Assembly: GCA_963803295.1 (NCBI GenBank)
Contig: CAWDMC010000028.1
Span: forward strand, 186,001-250,000
Length of the DNA stretch: 64,000 nucleotides
Source of the DNA: CAWDMC01 sp963803295
GTDB taxonomy: Bacteria; Acidobacteriota; Terriglobia; UBA7540
Direction of reading: 5' to 3'
The notes under the pieces are model-generated. The model did no database searches. It was given only the letters and a program-made list of their open reading frames with translations, and had not been told where the DNA came from. The position numbers were made by a program, and so were the translations under genes. Within the stretch, counting starts at the first letter, position 1. Each line of letters opens with the position of its first letter. Positions 6,539 to 14,835 of this stretch are shown one piece after another.

Positions 6539-7477
6539 TCAGCCCTCTAGAATCGCGCGATAGGTTGCAGGATCGACGTTGCCACCAGAGACAACGCAGC
6601 AAATCGTGCGGTCGCGGAACGCTTCGGGCTCCGTAAGGACCGCCGCAAGCGACAGCGCGCCGGTCGGCTCGGCCTTCAAATTCGCCAACAGGAAAAGCAG
6701 GCGCACCGCTTCGACGATCTTCTCTTCAGGCACCTCAATGATCCTCGCCAGCCCACTATGCAGGATCTCCCAGTTTTGTTGCCCAAGACTCAGAGTACGC
6801 GCGCCATCCGCCAGCGTCTGGGACTCCGTTTCGCTGCGAACCAACTGACCTGCACGCAGTGACCGCGCTGCGTCGTTGGCCAACAGCGGTTCGGCTCCGA
6901 TCAGTGGAATGGCCCGGCCCGAGGCGCCGAGACCGAGGGAAAGACCGGAAGTAAGGCCCCCGCCACCCACGGGAGCGATCACGCCGTCGAGAGGCGTGCT
7001 CAGTGCTGCAATCTCACGGCCCAGGCTGCTGTTTCCTTCGATTACCAGAGGATCGTCGTAGGCGCTGGCCACATAAGCTTCCGGATACTGCCTGGCCAGT
7101 TCGGCGACGCGTTGAGCACGGCTCGTGGCCCGCACATCGATCAGGTCCAGTCGACCACCGTACTCGCGCACGGCATCCACCTTCACCGTGGCCGAAGTCG
7201 CAGGCATAACGATAATCGACGACTTGCCCAGCAGCGAACAGGCGTAAGCGAGCGCCTGCCCGAAGTTGCCGGACGAGGCCGTGATCAGCAGGCGCTGCGG
7301 CACCTTCGCGGCGACGTTGTACCCGGCACGGAATTTGAAACTGCCCGTATGTTGGAAGGTCTCGCTCGCGAGCAATACCCGTATTCCCAGCCTGGCGTTG
7401 AGCCGGCTGGATTCCACGACTGTGGTCGCCCGAACAACCTCACTCAGGGTGGGGAAGCCCGTGTCAGAAGTGGGCAT
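6539..7477 (-). CDS. PLP-dependent threonine/serine dehydratase family
   Basis: The protein (312 aa) belongs to fold-type II PLP enzymes. The Schiff-base lysine is in TGSFKFRAG (about residue 48), the substrate/cofactor loop is SSGNFGQALAY, the phosphate-binding glycine loop is GGGGLTSGLS and the C-terminal motif is SGGNVD. There is no regulatory ACT domain, so it resembles catabolic threonine/serine ammonia-lyases or serine racemases rather than biosynthetic IlvA. The reaction would give 2-oxobutyrate or pyruvate plus ammonia. GGGAGC precedes the ATG. A GC hairpin just past the stop (GCGGGG/CCCCGC at 6522-6537) may terminate it. Confidence 0.8.
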   Translation of the reverse strand: MPTSDTGFPTLSEVVRATTVVESSRLNARLGIRVLLASETFQHTGSFKFRAGYNVAAKVPQRLLITASSGNFGQALAYACSLLGKSSIIVMPATSATVKVDAVREYGGRLDLIDVRATSRAQRVAELARQYPEAYVASAYDDPLVIEGNSSLGREIAALSTPLDGVIAPVGGGGLTSGLSLGLGASGRAIPLIGAEPLLANDAARSLRAGQLVRSETESQTLADGARTLSLGQQNWEILHSGLARIIEVPEEKIVEAVRLLFLLANLKAEPTGALSLAAVLTEPEAFRDRTICCVVSGGNVDPATYRAILEG

Positions 7478-7553
7478 GACGTGCTCCCGACTATGTCAGC
7501 ACAAAATTACGCAAGCCCGTTTTGAGCTTGCAGCTCCTCTGGGGAAAGGAACG

Positions 7554-7582
7554 AAAAACCGCAGGGCCAACAAGCAGGCCCT
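7554..7582 (-). terminator. Intrinsic terminator after SDR gene
   Basis: AGGGCC at 7563-7568 pairs with GGCCCT at 7577-7582 across an 8-base loop. On the minus strand this is followed by GCGG and TTTTT. It separates the SDR gene from the dehydratase gene downstream, so the two are probably not co-transcribed. Confidence 0.75.
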
Positions 7583-7608
7583 CCGCTATCAAACATGCGC
7601 CCGCCGTC

Positions 7609-8361
7609 TTAGTACGTTGCCCTTCCACCCGAAATGTCGTAACACTGCCCGGTGGTGAAAGAAGCTTCGCGCGATACCAGATAATGCACCAGCGCCGCCA
7701 CCTCCGTGATGGTCCCCACACGTCCCATCGGGATTTTGCTGATCATGTACTTTACCGTCTCAGGCGCCATGGTATCGAGGATCTTCGTGTGAATAACGGC
7801 GGGCGAAATCGAGTTAGCGGTGATGTCGCCTTTGCCCGCCACCTCTTTCGCCAGTGCCTTGGTAAGGCCGATCACTGCCGCCTTGGTGGCTGAATACGGG
7901 ATCAGCGTGGGATTTCCCTCCTTGCCGGCGATGGAGGCCACGTTCAGGATGCGGCCGTAATGCCGTTCCAGCATCTCCTTGATCACGGCGCGGCAAGTGA
8001 TGAATACGCCCCGCAGATTCACCTGGTAAACTTCGTCGAGATCTTTCTCAGTGAGTTCCCATAGAGGAACTGTCCGGCCGGTGATGCCGGCGTTGTTCAC
8101 CAGAATATCGATGGGACCAAGCTCGCCCCGGACTTCTGCTATCGCCCGCTCGACCGACTCCGGCGACGCAACGTTGCACTCAAGCGCGATGCCGCCGACG
8201 GCCGTCGCCGTCGCCTTCGCCGCCTCCCCTCGCACGTCGAGTACGGCTACCCGTGCTCCCGCCGCGCTGAGGCGCCGCGCAATGGCCTCGCCGATCCCCT
8301 GGCCGGATCCAGTCACCACCGCCACTTGATTCGCCAGGCTGAAGAATTCGGTCTCAGTCAT
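7609..8361 (-). CDS. SDR oxidoreductase, FabG-like; candidate keto-deoxy-rhamnonate dehydrogenase
   Basis: The protein (250 aa) is a classical short-chain dehydrogenase: NAD(P)-binding VVTGSGQGIGEAIA, LVNNAGITG, the catalytic Ser in NVASIAG and YSATK with the Tyr/Lys pair. The C-terminus ISGGRATY is one I associate with SDRs annotated as 2-keto-3-deoxy-L-rhamnonate or -fuconate 4-dehydrogenases. That would fit the L-rhamnonate dehydratase 10 kb away, but a generic 3-oxoacyl-ACP reductase cannot be excluded. The start at 8361 is preceded by CGGAGG; the frame stays open upstream without homology. An intrinsic terminator follows. Confidence 0.75.
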   Translation of the reverse strand: MTETEFFSLANQVAVVTGSGQGIGEAIARRLSAAGARVAVLDVRGEAAKATATAVGGIALECNVASPESVERAIAEVRGELGPIDILVNNAGITGRTVPLWELTEKDLDEVYQVNLRGVFITCRAVIKEMLERHYGRILNVASIAGKEGNPTLIPYSATKAAVIGLTKALAKEVAGKGDITANSISPAVIHTKILDTMAPETVKYMISKIPMGRVGTITEVAALVHYLVSREASFTTGQCYDISGGRATY

Positions 8362-8677
8362 GTTGCCTCCGAAATGATGTAGACTATCACGTTCCGCAAG
8401 ATCCAGAAACGATTGGCCCGGCACCAAAGGCGTCGCCGGCACGGCTGAAGGAGTATCCCCAAGGGACGCAATGGACTCTACAAGAATGTCCATCGGATTC
8501 AATCGCCCTTCGGGCAAGTGCAATCGCTTTCAGGGCTCGTTTGTGGCGATAACGTCGTGTTGTTAGACGCTGGAATCGGCGAGACGACGAAAAGGTGATC
8601 TTTTCTTATCTCGACCGCCTGAACCTGAATCCCCTGGCGCTGAGCTTTGAAACTAATTCAAAGGGAGGATGAACCCC
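8362..8677. other. Intergenic region, no gene seen
   Basis: About 315 bases between the divergent SDR and mscL genes. No ORF with a ribosome binding site or family resemblance is seen, and no near-consensus promoter stands out on either strand. Confidence 0.45.
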
Positions 8678-9116
8678 ATGTTGAAAGAGTTCAAACAGTT
8701 CGTCATGCGCGGGCCGGTGATCGATCTGGCGGTTGGCGTGATCATTGGTGCGGCGTTCGGAAAAATTGTGAGTTCTCTAGTAAACGACATCATCATGCCC
8801 CCGATTGGACTGATCCTGGGTCATGTTGATTTCTCCAACCTTTTCATCAATCTTAGTGGAACCCAGTACGGCTCGGTTGCTGACGCCAAGAAGGCTGGCG
8901 CGGCTACTCTGAATTATGGACGTGTTCCTCAACACCGTAATCGAGTTCTTGATTATTGCTTTAGCGTTGTTTCTACTGATCCGGGCCGTCAATAGAATGT
9001 TCCACGAGGAAAAGCCCGCGGCTGCTCCTACGTCTAAAGATTGCCCTTATTGTGCCACGAGCATTCCCATTAAAGCCACGCGCTGTCCCCAATGTACTTC
9101 GCAGCTTGCAGCCTGA
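8678..9116 (+). pseudogene. mscL: Large-conductance mechanosensitive channel, frameshifted
   Basis: MscL is a homopentameric membrane channel that opens under turgor stress. The first part (MLKEFKQFVMRGPVIDLAVGV, with the TM1 glycine-rich stretch) runs to LNYG at about 8920. The second half (VFLNTVIEFLIIALALFLLI, then a zinc-ribbon tail with CPYC and CPQC) is in the next frame. One extra base in TATGGACGTG explains the break; removing it restores a normal protein of about 145 aa. The start at 8678 is chosen because GGGAGG lies 9 bases upstream. It could be a true pseudogene or a base error, since rplV and rpsJ show the same lesion. Confidence 0.85.
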
Positions 9117-9174
9117 GCATAAACTCCGCTGACCACATCGGCGCCAGGGTTGGACGCGAACGAGAATGTCGACG

Positions 9175-9915
9175 CTACAGTCGCAGGCGCATGAACAACG
9201 GCTCCGGGATGCCGCGGATCACAAACATGATCGGCCTCCAGAACCAGGGGACGTAAGCGGTTCCTCTCCCAAGGAGTATCACCCGAACGATGTCCCGCGC
9301 GGCACGTTCCACAGAAACTCGCAATGGTTGAGGTCGCAGCCCGAAAGTCATCTGGGTGTCGACGGGCCCGGGCTTGATCGTGATTACCCGCACGCCAGAG
9401 ACTGACAGGCGGTTTCCGAGCCCCTGCAGATAGGCTGTGAGTCCGGCCTTGGCCGCTCCATAGAGGTAGCTGCTCTGGCGGCCCCGGTCGCCGGCCACAG
9501 ACGATATCGCACATACAAATCCTTTGCCTTTGGTTTCAAAGTGATCCGCGAGCAGGTTTAGTGCCGACACGCAACCAGTGAAATTAGTATCGAGGATGCG
9601 ACGAGCTTCCCCGAAATCGGATTGGCCACGCCTCTGATCGCCCAGATAGCCGATGAAAACCGCCACTCCGGCGAGCGCTTCTCCCGCTTTCTCCAGGCAT
9701 TCGCCCAGAACCGCGCGGTGACTCTCAGTTTGAAGGACGTCGAACTCAAAAGCGGTGGCATTAACACCGCAACGAATCCTAAGGTCGGCTGCAAGAGCTT
9801 CGAGTTCGGCGTGGTCGCGTCCCCCTAGCAGAAGATCGTAGTCCTGCCGTGCCAGCTGTCCGGCTACGGCCCGGGCCAAAGTGGAAGCGGCGCCGAGAAT
9901 CAGCACACTGGGCAT
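9175..9915 (-). CDS. SDR oxidoreductase (DprE2-like type)
   Basis: The protein (246 aa) has an atypical nucleotide-binding loop, LILGAASTLARAVA, instead of TGxxxGIG. A catalytic Ser is in AISSVAGDRGR and the Tyr/Lys pair in YGAAKAGL. The pattern VRVITIKPGPVDTQMTFGL is like SDRs related to the decaprenyl-phosphoryl ribose epimerase subunit DprE2. The substrate cannot be named. It follows the arsS-like gene on the same strand after 182 bases, so co-transcription is possible but unproven. The start at 9915 fits the family; the open frame upstream to 10119 overlaps the arsS 3' end and is not homologous. Confidence 0.75.
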   Translation of the reverse strand: MPSVLILGAASTLARAVAGQLARQDYDLLLGGRDHAELEALAADLRIRCGVNATAFEFDVLQTESHRAVLGECLEKAGEALAGVAVFIGYLGDQRRGQSDFGEARRILDTNFTGCVSALNLLADHFETKGKGFVCAISSVAGDRGRQSSYLYGAAKAGLTAYLQGLGNRLSVSGVRVITIKPGPVDTQMTFGLRPQPLRVSVERAARDIVRVILLGRGTAYVPWFWRPIMFVIRGIPEPLFMRLRL

Positions 9916-10097
9916 AGGCCTTCGATCGTGCTTGTGGACCCCTCGAAGGTGAAGTTGCTGTGTAACTCCACCATAGTGTGATGGGGGTGCCAGCGTCTCC
10001 GGATCTACATTTGGATTTCGTAGTGATCCTGGGTCCTGCAGAGAGGAGGAAGCAGAATCTGCAAGGCGAGCAACCCCGTAAGTGGTTACGATAAAGA

Positions 10098-11141
10098 TCA
10101 GGTTATGCTTCCGCCGCACGTAGAACCGCTACCGGCCGTGCAACCGTAGCAGTGGTTGCGGGTGACGATGCGCCGCTTGTCGAGGAGCGCAGTGTCAAAA
10201 TCCCGCACGTGGCAGGGTGCGCCGGAATCAACGGGGAGCTCCAGCATCTGGTTAAAGTCGCAGTCGTAGAGCGTACCGTCCCAGCCGACCGAGATTGTGT
10301 ATCGGCACATCACTCCTGCCGCCGCCGCCGGATTGAAGGCACTCACCAGCCGTTGCATGTAGCTTTCATAATTACCGCTGGCCAAGAGGAACTCCAGATA
10401 CCGGCTGATCGGCAGGTTCGTGATCGTGTAAAGATGGTTGAAAATGACCCCGTGGCGACGCTCCAGCTCGCGCCGGAATTGGCCCTCAATCGCCGCCTGT
10501 TTGGGCGGCAGAAAGGCTCCCACCGGATTGTGAATGAGATTCAGAATTAGGCCGGAGTCTGGCCTGCCATAGCCCAATCCGTTCAGCTTGCGTAAGGCGG
10601 ATATCGACTTCGCGAACACACCCTCTCCGCGCTGTGCGTCGGTCTGGGCTTCTCGAAAGTAGGGCAACGAGGCGATGACATCCACCTTGTTGCGAGCGAG
10701 AAACTCCGCCAAGTCGGCTTGCGAGACCACCAGCAAGATGCTCAGGTTACAGCGGTCCGTCACATGCCGACCGAGTGCCGTAGCCCGCTCCACAAGCCAG
10801 CGGAAGTTTGGGTTCAGCTCCGGGGCTCCTCCGGTTATGTCGACGTTTGGAATGTCCGTCTTCTCGAGAGCGCGAAGACAAAGATCGAGCGTTTCGCGGG
10901 TCATGATCTCTTTGCGATCGGGTCCCGCATCGACGTGGCAATGATGGCAAGTCTGATTGCACAACTTCCCCAGGTTGATCTGAAAGACGGTTATGCCGGT
11001 AGCTTCGAGCGGATCAAGACCCGCAGCGTGCATTCGAGCTTGAAAGCTGGGAATACCGTCCGCCTGCCCGAGGATGCGCAACTGCTCGGAGGTTTGAGCT
11101 AAAGGGTTTGAACGCGCTTTCAAACTGAGTCCCATCCCCAC
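10098..11141 (-). CDS. arsS: ArsS-like radical SAM protein (arsenosugar biosynthesis)
   Basis: The protein (345-347 aa, from ATG 11135 or GTG 11141) carries the radical SAM cluster motif CNQTCHHCH (CxxxCxxC), a GAPEL motif after the barrel strand, and the family-specific ending CYGCTAGSGSTCGG. This ending marks the ArsS family, some members of which have selenocysteine there; here the codons are all Cys. From the family, the enzyme transfers a 5'-deoxyadenosyl group to dimethylarsenite on the way to arsenosugars. The neighbouring AhpD-like gene, 29 bases upstream on the same strand, belongs to the same conserved pair, which supports the call. No arsM methyltransferase is seen nearby. Confidence 0.85.
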   Translation of the reverse strand: MGMGLSLKARSNPLAQTSEQLRILGQADGIPSFQARMHAAGLDPLEATGITVFQINLGKLCNQTCHHCHVDAGPDRKEIMTRETLDLCLRALEKTDIPNVDITGGAPELNPNFRWLVERATALGRHVTDRCNLSILLVVSQADLAEFLARNKVDVIASLPYFREAQTDAQRGEGVFAKSISALRKLNGLGYGRPDSGLILNLIHNPVGAFLPPKQAAIEGQFRRELERRHGVIFNHLYTITNLPISRYLEFLLASGNYESYMQRLVSAFNPAAAAGVMCRYTISVGWDGTLYDCDFNQMLELPVDSGAPCHVRDFDTALLDKRRIVTRNHCYGCTAGSGSTCGGSIT

Positions 11142-11170
11142 TATTACCCGTAACTAGTCGAGCTCTAAGG

Positions 11171-11503
11171 TCACATCGAAAGTTTTTCGGCCACGTTTCG
11201 CATCTGCACTCCGTGCACCAGCGAAGCCCCGCCTCGAATCGCACAGGCTACGTGGACGGCCTCCGTCATTTCCTCAACATTGGAGCCTTTTTCAAGGCAT
11301 GCCTGCGAGTAAGCGTCGATACAATACGGGCATTGAACAGCATGTGCTACGCCCAGAGCGATGAGTGCCTTCTCGCGCTCGGTCAGGACGCCCTCGGCGA
11401 ATACAGCCGCGTAGTAGGACTGAAACCTCTCCCAAAGATCCTTATTCCCTTTGCCAATGTCGCCGAACTTGCCGAGGTCGGCGGAATGGTAGTAGGTCTC
11501 CAT
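11171..11503 (-). CDS. AhpD-like protein of the arsenosugar pair (CMD family)
   Basis: A 110-aa alkylhydroperoxidase/carboxymuconolactone-decarboxylase family protein, with a redox CxxC (CPYCIDAY) and the following helix (CLEKGSNVEEMTEAVHVA). It matches the small peroxidase-like protein often found next to arsS, in which the first Cys is sometimes selenocysteine; here it is a normal Cys codon. The start at 11503 (METYYHS) is chosen because AAGGAG lies just upstream. It is the first gene of the pair. Function in arsenosugar synthesis is by association only. Confidence 0.8.
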   Translation of the reverse strand: METYYHSADLGKFGDIGKGNKDLWERFQSYYAAVFAEGVLTEREKALIALGVAHAVQCPYCIDAYSQACLEKGSNVEEMTEAVHVACAIRGGASLVHGVQMRNVAEKLSM

Positions 11504-11636
11504 TGCTGGTCTCCTTTGCATTCTGCGCGCCGGCCGGCTGCCAATTACTGAGGACTGCGGATTCGCGTGCCAACGATTGGTTTCAGCCAGCTGTGAAGCC
11601 AGGACAAAGCCATGCCCTTAGGATGGACCGTCCCGC

Positions 11637-12575
11637 TCACACCCCTGGGTATGGGGTATCCAGATTCAACTCCACCTGACTGCCCGATGATGTCACTATC
11701 ACATTCCCGAAGGGATTCGGCAAGTTCGGATACTTAGTCTGCCAGGCCATTTGCTGGAAAACCCTCAAACCATCGAGCACTTGATGGAGGCTGAGAGCGG
11801 CGGTGGAGGTCCTGCAGCCGAGCTTCATTTCGAGGTGAACTTTATCAGTAGCATTGATGGTGTAAGCAAGCGTATCGACGTTGGAGAATGCCTGCGACCA
11901 GTCGAGCTGCATGTTGCTATCGGGGGCCGGCATGGAGGCCCGAAGCCAATCAGAAATCGCCGCACCTTGAGCCGCGCCCCAGATGGGAGCGTCGCATTTC
12001 GTTTCGTTCACGAGGTTGGCAAAGGCAGATGAGGAGTTAAGTCCCTGCCCGTTGCCGGAGCGCGCCGCCAGCATCAGCGAGAGTTCATGCAAACTCCCAA
12101 AGGCGCCGCGCGTGTCATCGATAACTGCCAGGCAAGTCTTACTCTCGTCAGAAAGAAGGCAGTAGGCCTTCACGTTACCTACCGGCGTCGGATTCAGACC
12201 CTGACTGGCTGCCTGATTGGCAATCTCGGTGCTATTGAAATGGCCGGCGGCCAAGCCGTAGAGGGCCCAGTCACTGGCGTCCTTGCCTCCGGTCGATTTC
12301 CAGCCAAGCACTACTTCGTCAATGTCGCTCTCCCTCACTCCGATCATTTCAAGCGACTTCTCCAGCTTTTGCAATCGGGCACCCAGGTAGCGATCCTTCA
12401 GGTTGTTGTAGTTCGGAACGGCGCGCAGCTTCGCCGAGTTCGAATACTCCAGGCGCTGAGTTTGGGCGGGAAAATCCTCCAAGGCCTCGTCCGCGAGTGC
12501 CTGGGCGTTGAGCCCTGGGGCCGAAAATAATCCAGTTAGAATAAGTCCGCTGGCAACCAATATGTATCTTTGCAA
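11637..12575 (-). CDS. Secreted protein of unknown function
   Basis: The protein (312 aa) begins with a signal peptide (MQRYILVASGLILTGLFSAPG, cleavage probably after LNA-Q). The mature part has no domain I recognise. It has four or five Cys (AYCLL, KTCLA, TKCDA, LGCRT) and a mixed alpha/beta look. The start is a TTG at 12575 with a strong GGAGGG ribosome binding site, and no better start exists. It is on the same strand as its neighbours but separated by 229 bases from the methyltransferase-like gene upstream. Confidence 0.6.
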   Translation of the reverse strand: MQRYILVASGLILTGLFSAPGLNAQALADEALEDFPAQTQRLEYSNSAKLRAVPNYNNLKDRYLGARLQKLEKSLEMIGVRESDIDEVVLGWKSTGGKDASDWALYGLAAGHFNSTEIANQAASQGLNPTPVGNVKAYCLLSDESKTCLAVIDDTRGAFGSLHELSLMLAARSGNGQGLNSSSAFANLVNETKCDAPIWGAAQGAAISDWLRASMPAPDSNMQLDWSQAFSNVDTLAYTINATDKVHLEMKLGCRTSTAALSLHQVLDGLRVFQQMAWQTKYPNLPNPFGNVIVTSSGSQVELNLDTPYPGV

Positions 12576-12804
12576 TGTTAACCCTCCGCCGACCGTTTCT
12601 TACCACTTCTGCTTGGATGCACGCAGTGCCGCTACCATTGACTGTACGGCGGCAGAAACTCGGAGTCAATCTGCAGGCTAGGAAAGAGAGCCTCAATCGA
12701 ACCGAAAGCTCTGGATGAGGACGAGTGCAATGCTGCGCGCGTTCGTGTTCACTCGTGACGGGTTCGGCTTGCTCGTAGGCTCCGCCGGAAAAAGGGCACA
12801 AGTC

Positions 12805-13440
12805 TCAGGATCTCATCGATTTGACGATCAGGACTTCCCTCATCCCGGCGCGGGTGAGGAAGCTTTTGACACTGCCGCCTCCCCGGAGTTGTTCCATCTG
12901 GCGATTGGTTGGTGCCGGATAAGGGAAAGCCAAGCCGTCCTGGTCACGTCGGCTCAGGGTCGTAAGTTCCTCAAGCCCCCAGACGATGTCGGCTCCCCTG
13001 GCCAGCCCTGGTTCACGAAGCAGGCAGAACAAAACCCCGCCTGGCCGCAGATAGCGCAGAAGAGATTCAACCACCGCATTTTGAGCGGTCTGCGGGATGA
13101 GGTCGAGCAGTTGCCAGCAGAAGACCGCGCCGAGTGATCCGGCAGGAATAGCGGGAAAGCCAGCGAGGAGTTCAGGTACGAGATAGATCGGGGAGCGCTT
13201 GCTCGTGTCCCAGAGCTCAGGCGCCCCACCCGCCAACCAAGAAATCAAACCGCCGATATGTATCTTCCCGGCGCGGCTTAGCAGAACGTTCATCGTGCGT
13301 GCGTGGGCCTCGCCGCAATCCAGAAAATGGGCCCGCCGCATGTCACGGAGTTCCTGCCAAAGACACTCAAGCCCACGGCTGGTCACCGACACAACCGCTT
13401 CAGGAATCGACGTCAGTGGCGGGCGTGCGGTGGACAACAT
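12805..13440 (-). CDS. Methyltransferase-like protein beside bactofilin
   Basis: The protein (211 aa from 13440) has the topology of a class I SAM-dependent methyltransferase: a LGAVFCWQLLDLIP strand-helix (motif II-like) and a YLRPGGVLFCLLREP post-motif. The usual glycine-rich SAM loop (motif I) is not obvious near HFLDCGEAHARTMNVL, so it may be degenerate or non-catalytic. The start is uncertain: the frame is open upstream into the bactofilin gene, but that extension is very basic and has no likeness to the family. It lies downstream of the bactofilin gene on the same strand, 91 bases apart. Confidence 0.5.
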   Translation of the reverse strand: MLSTARPPLTSIPEAVVSVTSRGLECLWQELRDMRRAHFLDCGEAHARTMNVLLSRAGKIHIGGLISWLAGGAPELWDTSKRSPIYLVPELLAGFPAIPAGSLGAVFCWQLLDLIPQTAQNAVVESLLRYLRPGGVLFCLLREPGLARGADIVWGLEELTTLSRRDQDGLAFPYPAPTNRQMEQLRGGGSVKSFLTRAGMREVLIVKSMRS

Positions 13441-13531
13441 CGACAGGCCTTGCCTAAATTCCGCCCCGTCCGAAATCGGTCTGCCCCGTGCCCGGAAATT
13501 CTCCGGTAGGGTACCGGCAATTCCTTGGCGC

Positions 13532-14182
13532 TTAACTCGCCGCGGATGGTGATGCCGAGGCGAACTTGTGGATTCGTGGGGTCTCTTCCTTTTCCTTTGT
13601 TTCGCGCAGAATCTCGATGCTGCCCTTAAAGTAGGCGCCTTCCTCGATCGAAACACTGGCAGAGACTAGGTCGCCGACCACGTTTCCGCTACGTCTCAGA
13701 TCGATCTTGTCGCGCGCCGTAACCTTGCCCTCGACGGAACCATGAATCACCACCAAACGAGCCCGGACTTCGGCCTTTACCCGGCCTTGGGGACCAATCG
13801 TTACACAGTGTTCCGGCACATTAAGTGTGCCCTCGAATTGACCATCCACCAGCAGATCCTCGTTGCCGGTAAGATCGCCTTTTAATACCAGCGAACTACC
13901 GAAAACGGTTTGATTACTGGTCCCCGCAGGACTTGACGCTCTTAGTGTTTCAGGCATAACACCACCTTTAGAGGAAGTCACAGGAGGACTAGGCACTGGC
14001 CCGGTCTCTAGCGGTGCCGGGACCGGCGTCTCCGGCACGAGTTCCGGCTTTGGCGCCGGTGCGTGCTCCTTGAGAGCCGGTATCACCCCCGAACGAGGTT
14101 CCACGATTGGCGCCGACGGCATCGGGGTTTCCACGGGGGGCGCGGGCTGCCCTGCCGGCCGAGCCTTTTTGTCCCACAACAT
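13532..14182 (-). CDS. Bactofilin (polymer-forming cytoskeletal protein)
   Basis: The protein (216 aa) has a long Pro/Ala-rich, probably disordered N-terminus (residues 1-95) and then the bactofilin (DUF583) beta-helix: TVFGSSLVLKGDLTGNEDLL, VDGQFEGTLNV, VTIGPQGRVKAEV, VVIHGSVEGKVTARDKIDL, GNVVGDLVSASVSIEEGAYF. These repeats stack into a right-handed beta solenoid that polymerises without nucleotide. Bactofilins work in cell shape and localisation of wall enzymes. The N-terminal proline-rich segment is longer than usual. No signal peptide is present. Confidence 0.88.
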   Translation of the reverse strand: MLWDKKARPAGQPAPPVETPMPSAPIVEPRSGVIPALKEHAPAPKPELVPETPVPAPLETGPVPSPPVTSSKGGVMPETLRASSPAGTSNQTVFGSSLVLKGDLTGNEDLLVDGQFEGTLNVPEHCVTIGPQGRVKAEVRARLVVIHGSVEGKVTARDKIDLRRSGNVVGDLVSASVSIEEGAYFKGSIEILRETKEKEETPRIHKFASASPSAAS

Positions 14183-14835
14183 ATTATCGTTCCAGTCTTC
14201 CTTTCATCCTGCGCGACTAAAATCCTAACCTGACCAGACGCATTATGCAACTATTAATATTGTAAACTCGATAACTGCATTACCAGCGCCAGCGCGCCCG
14301 CCGTCGGGCACTCCCGCAGCCCAGAAGGTGACCTGGCGTCCCCCGACAGGGTCGCTGACAGGATTCTTCCGAGCAGCTCTTAATTCTGAGAACAATGACG
14401 AATCTTAATACTTCCCTTTCGTTCTCTCGGTTGACATTCGTCATACAGATATCACCAGAATGGTAAATAAGCAATAGTCACCGCTTGGACAGTGCTGTGC
14501 TCGGTCTGCGAGACCTCCTGGCGAACGCGCGCGGTAGTGGTAGAGGCTACGCCTTTCCTGGCTGCCGAGCCAGTATCGACTGTCAAATCGGTGAGCCGGG
14601 GCTTAACAGGACCCATCCGTTTTATCGGAACACGCTTCTCCAACGCCACGCTTGGGTGTGTCAATAATAGGTGTTTCGCAGGAAACCGGCGACGCGAATC
14701 TCTTGCTTTGGGCGTCCTAATATGTATATCTTGTTGGGCAAACAAAGCAGGCTGCAACGAGCACGGCTGGGCGACTCAGGCGTGCGCGCAAACCTTGCGT
14801 GGCCTGGGTCGGCTGTTAGCGCTGTGGAAGCATCT
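14183..14835. other. Intergenic region with a 9-bp inverted repeat
   Basis: About 650 bases between the divergent bactofilin and oxidase-fragment genes. No supported gene is seen. A 9-bp inverted repeat, ATGACGAAT at 14395-14403 and ATTCGTCAT at 14436-14444, brackets 32 bases, and its right arm overlaps a TTGACA at 14431-14436. This could be an operator, but no good -10 is visible at the right distance. Confidence 0.4.

Noticed and set aside
10098..10140. Selenocysteine in the ArsS-like protein
   Set aside because: The Cys positions of CYGCTAGSGSTCGG are all TGC codons and the frame has no internal TGA.
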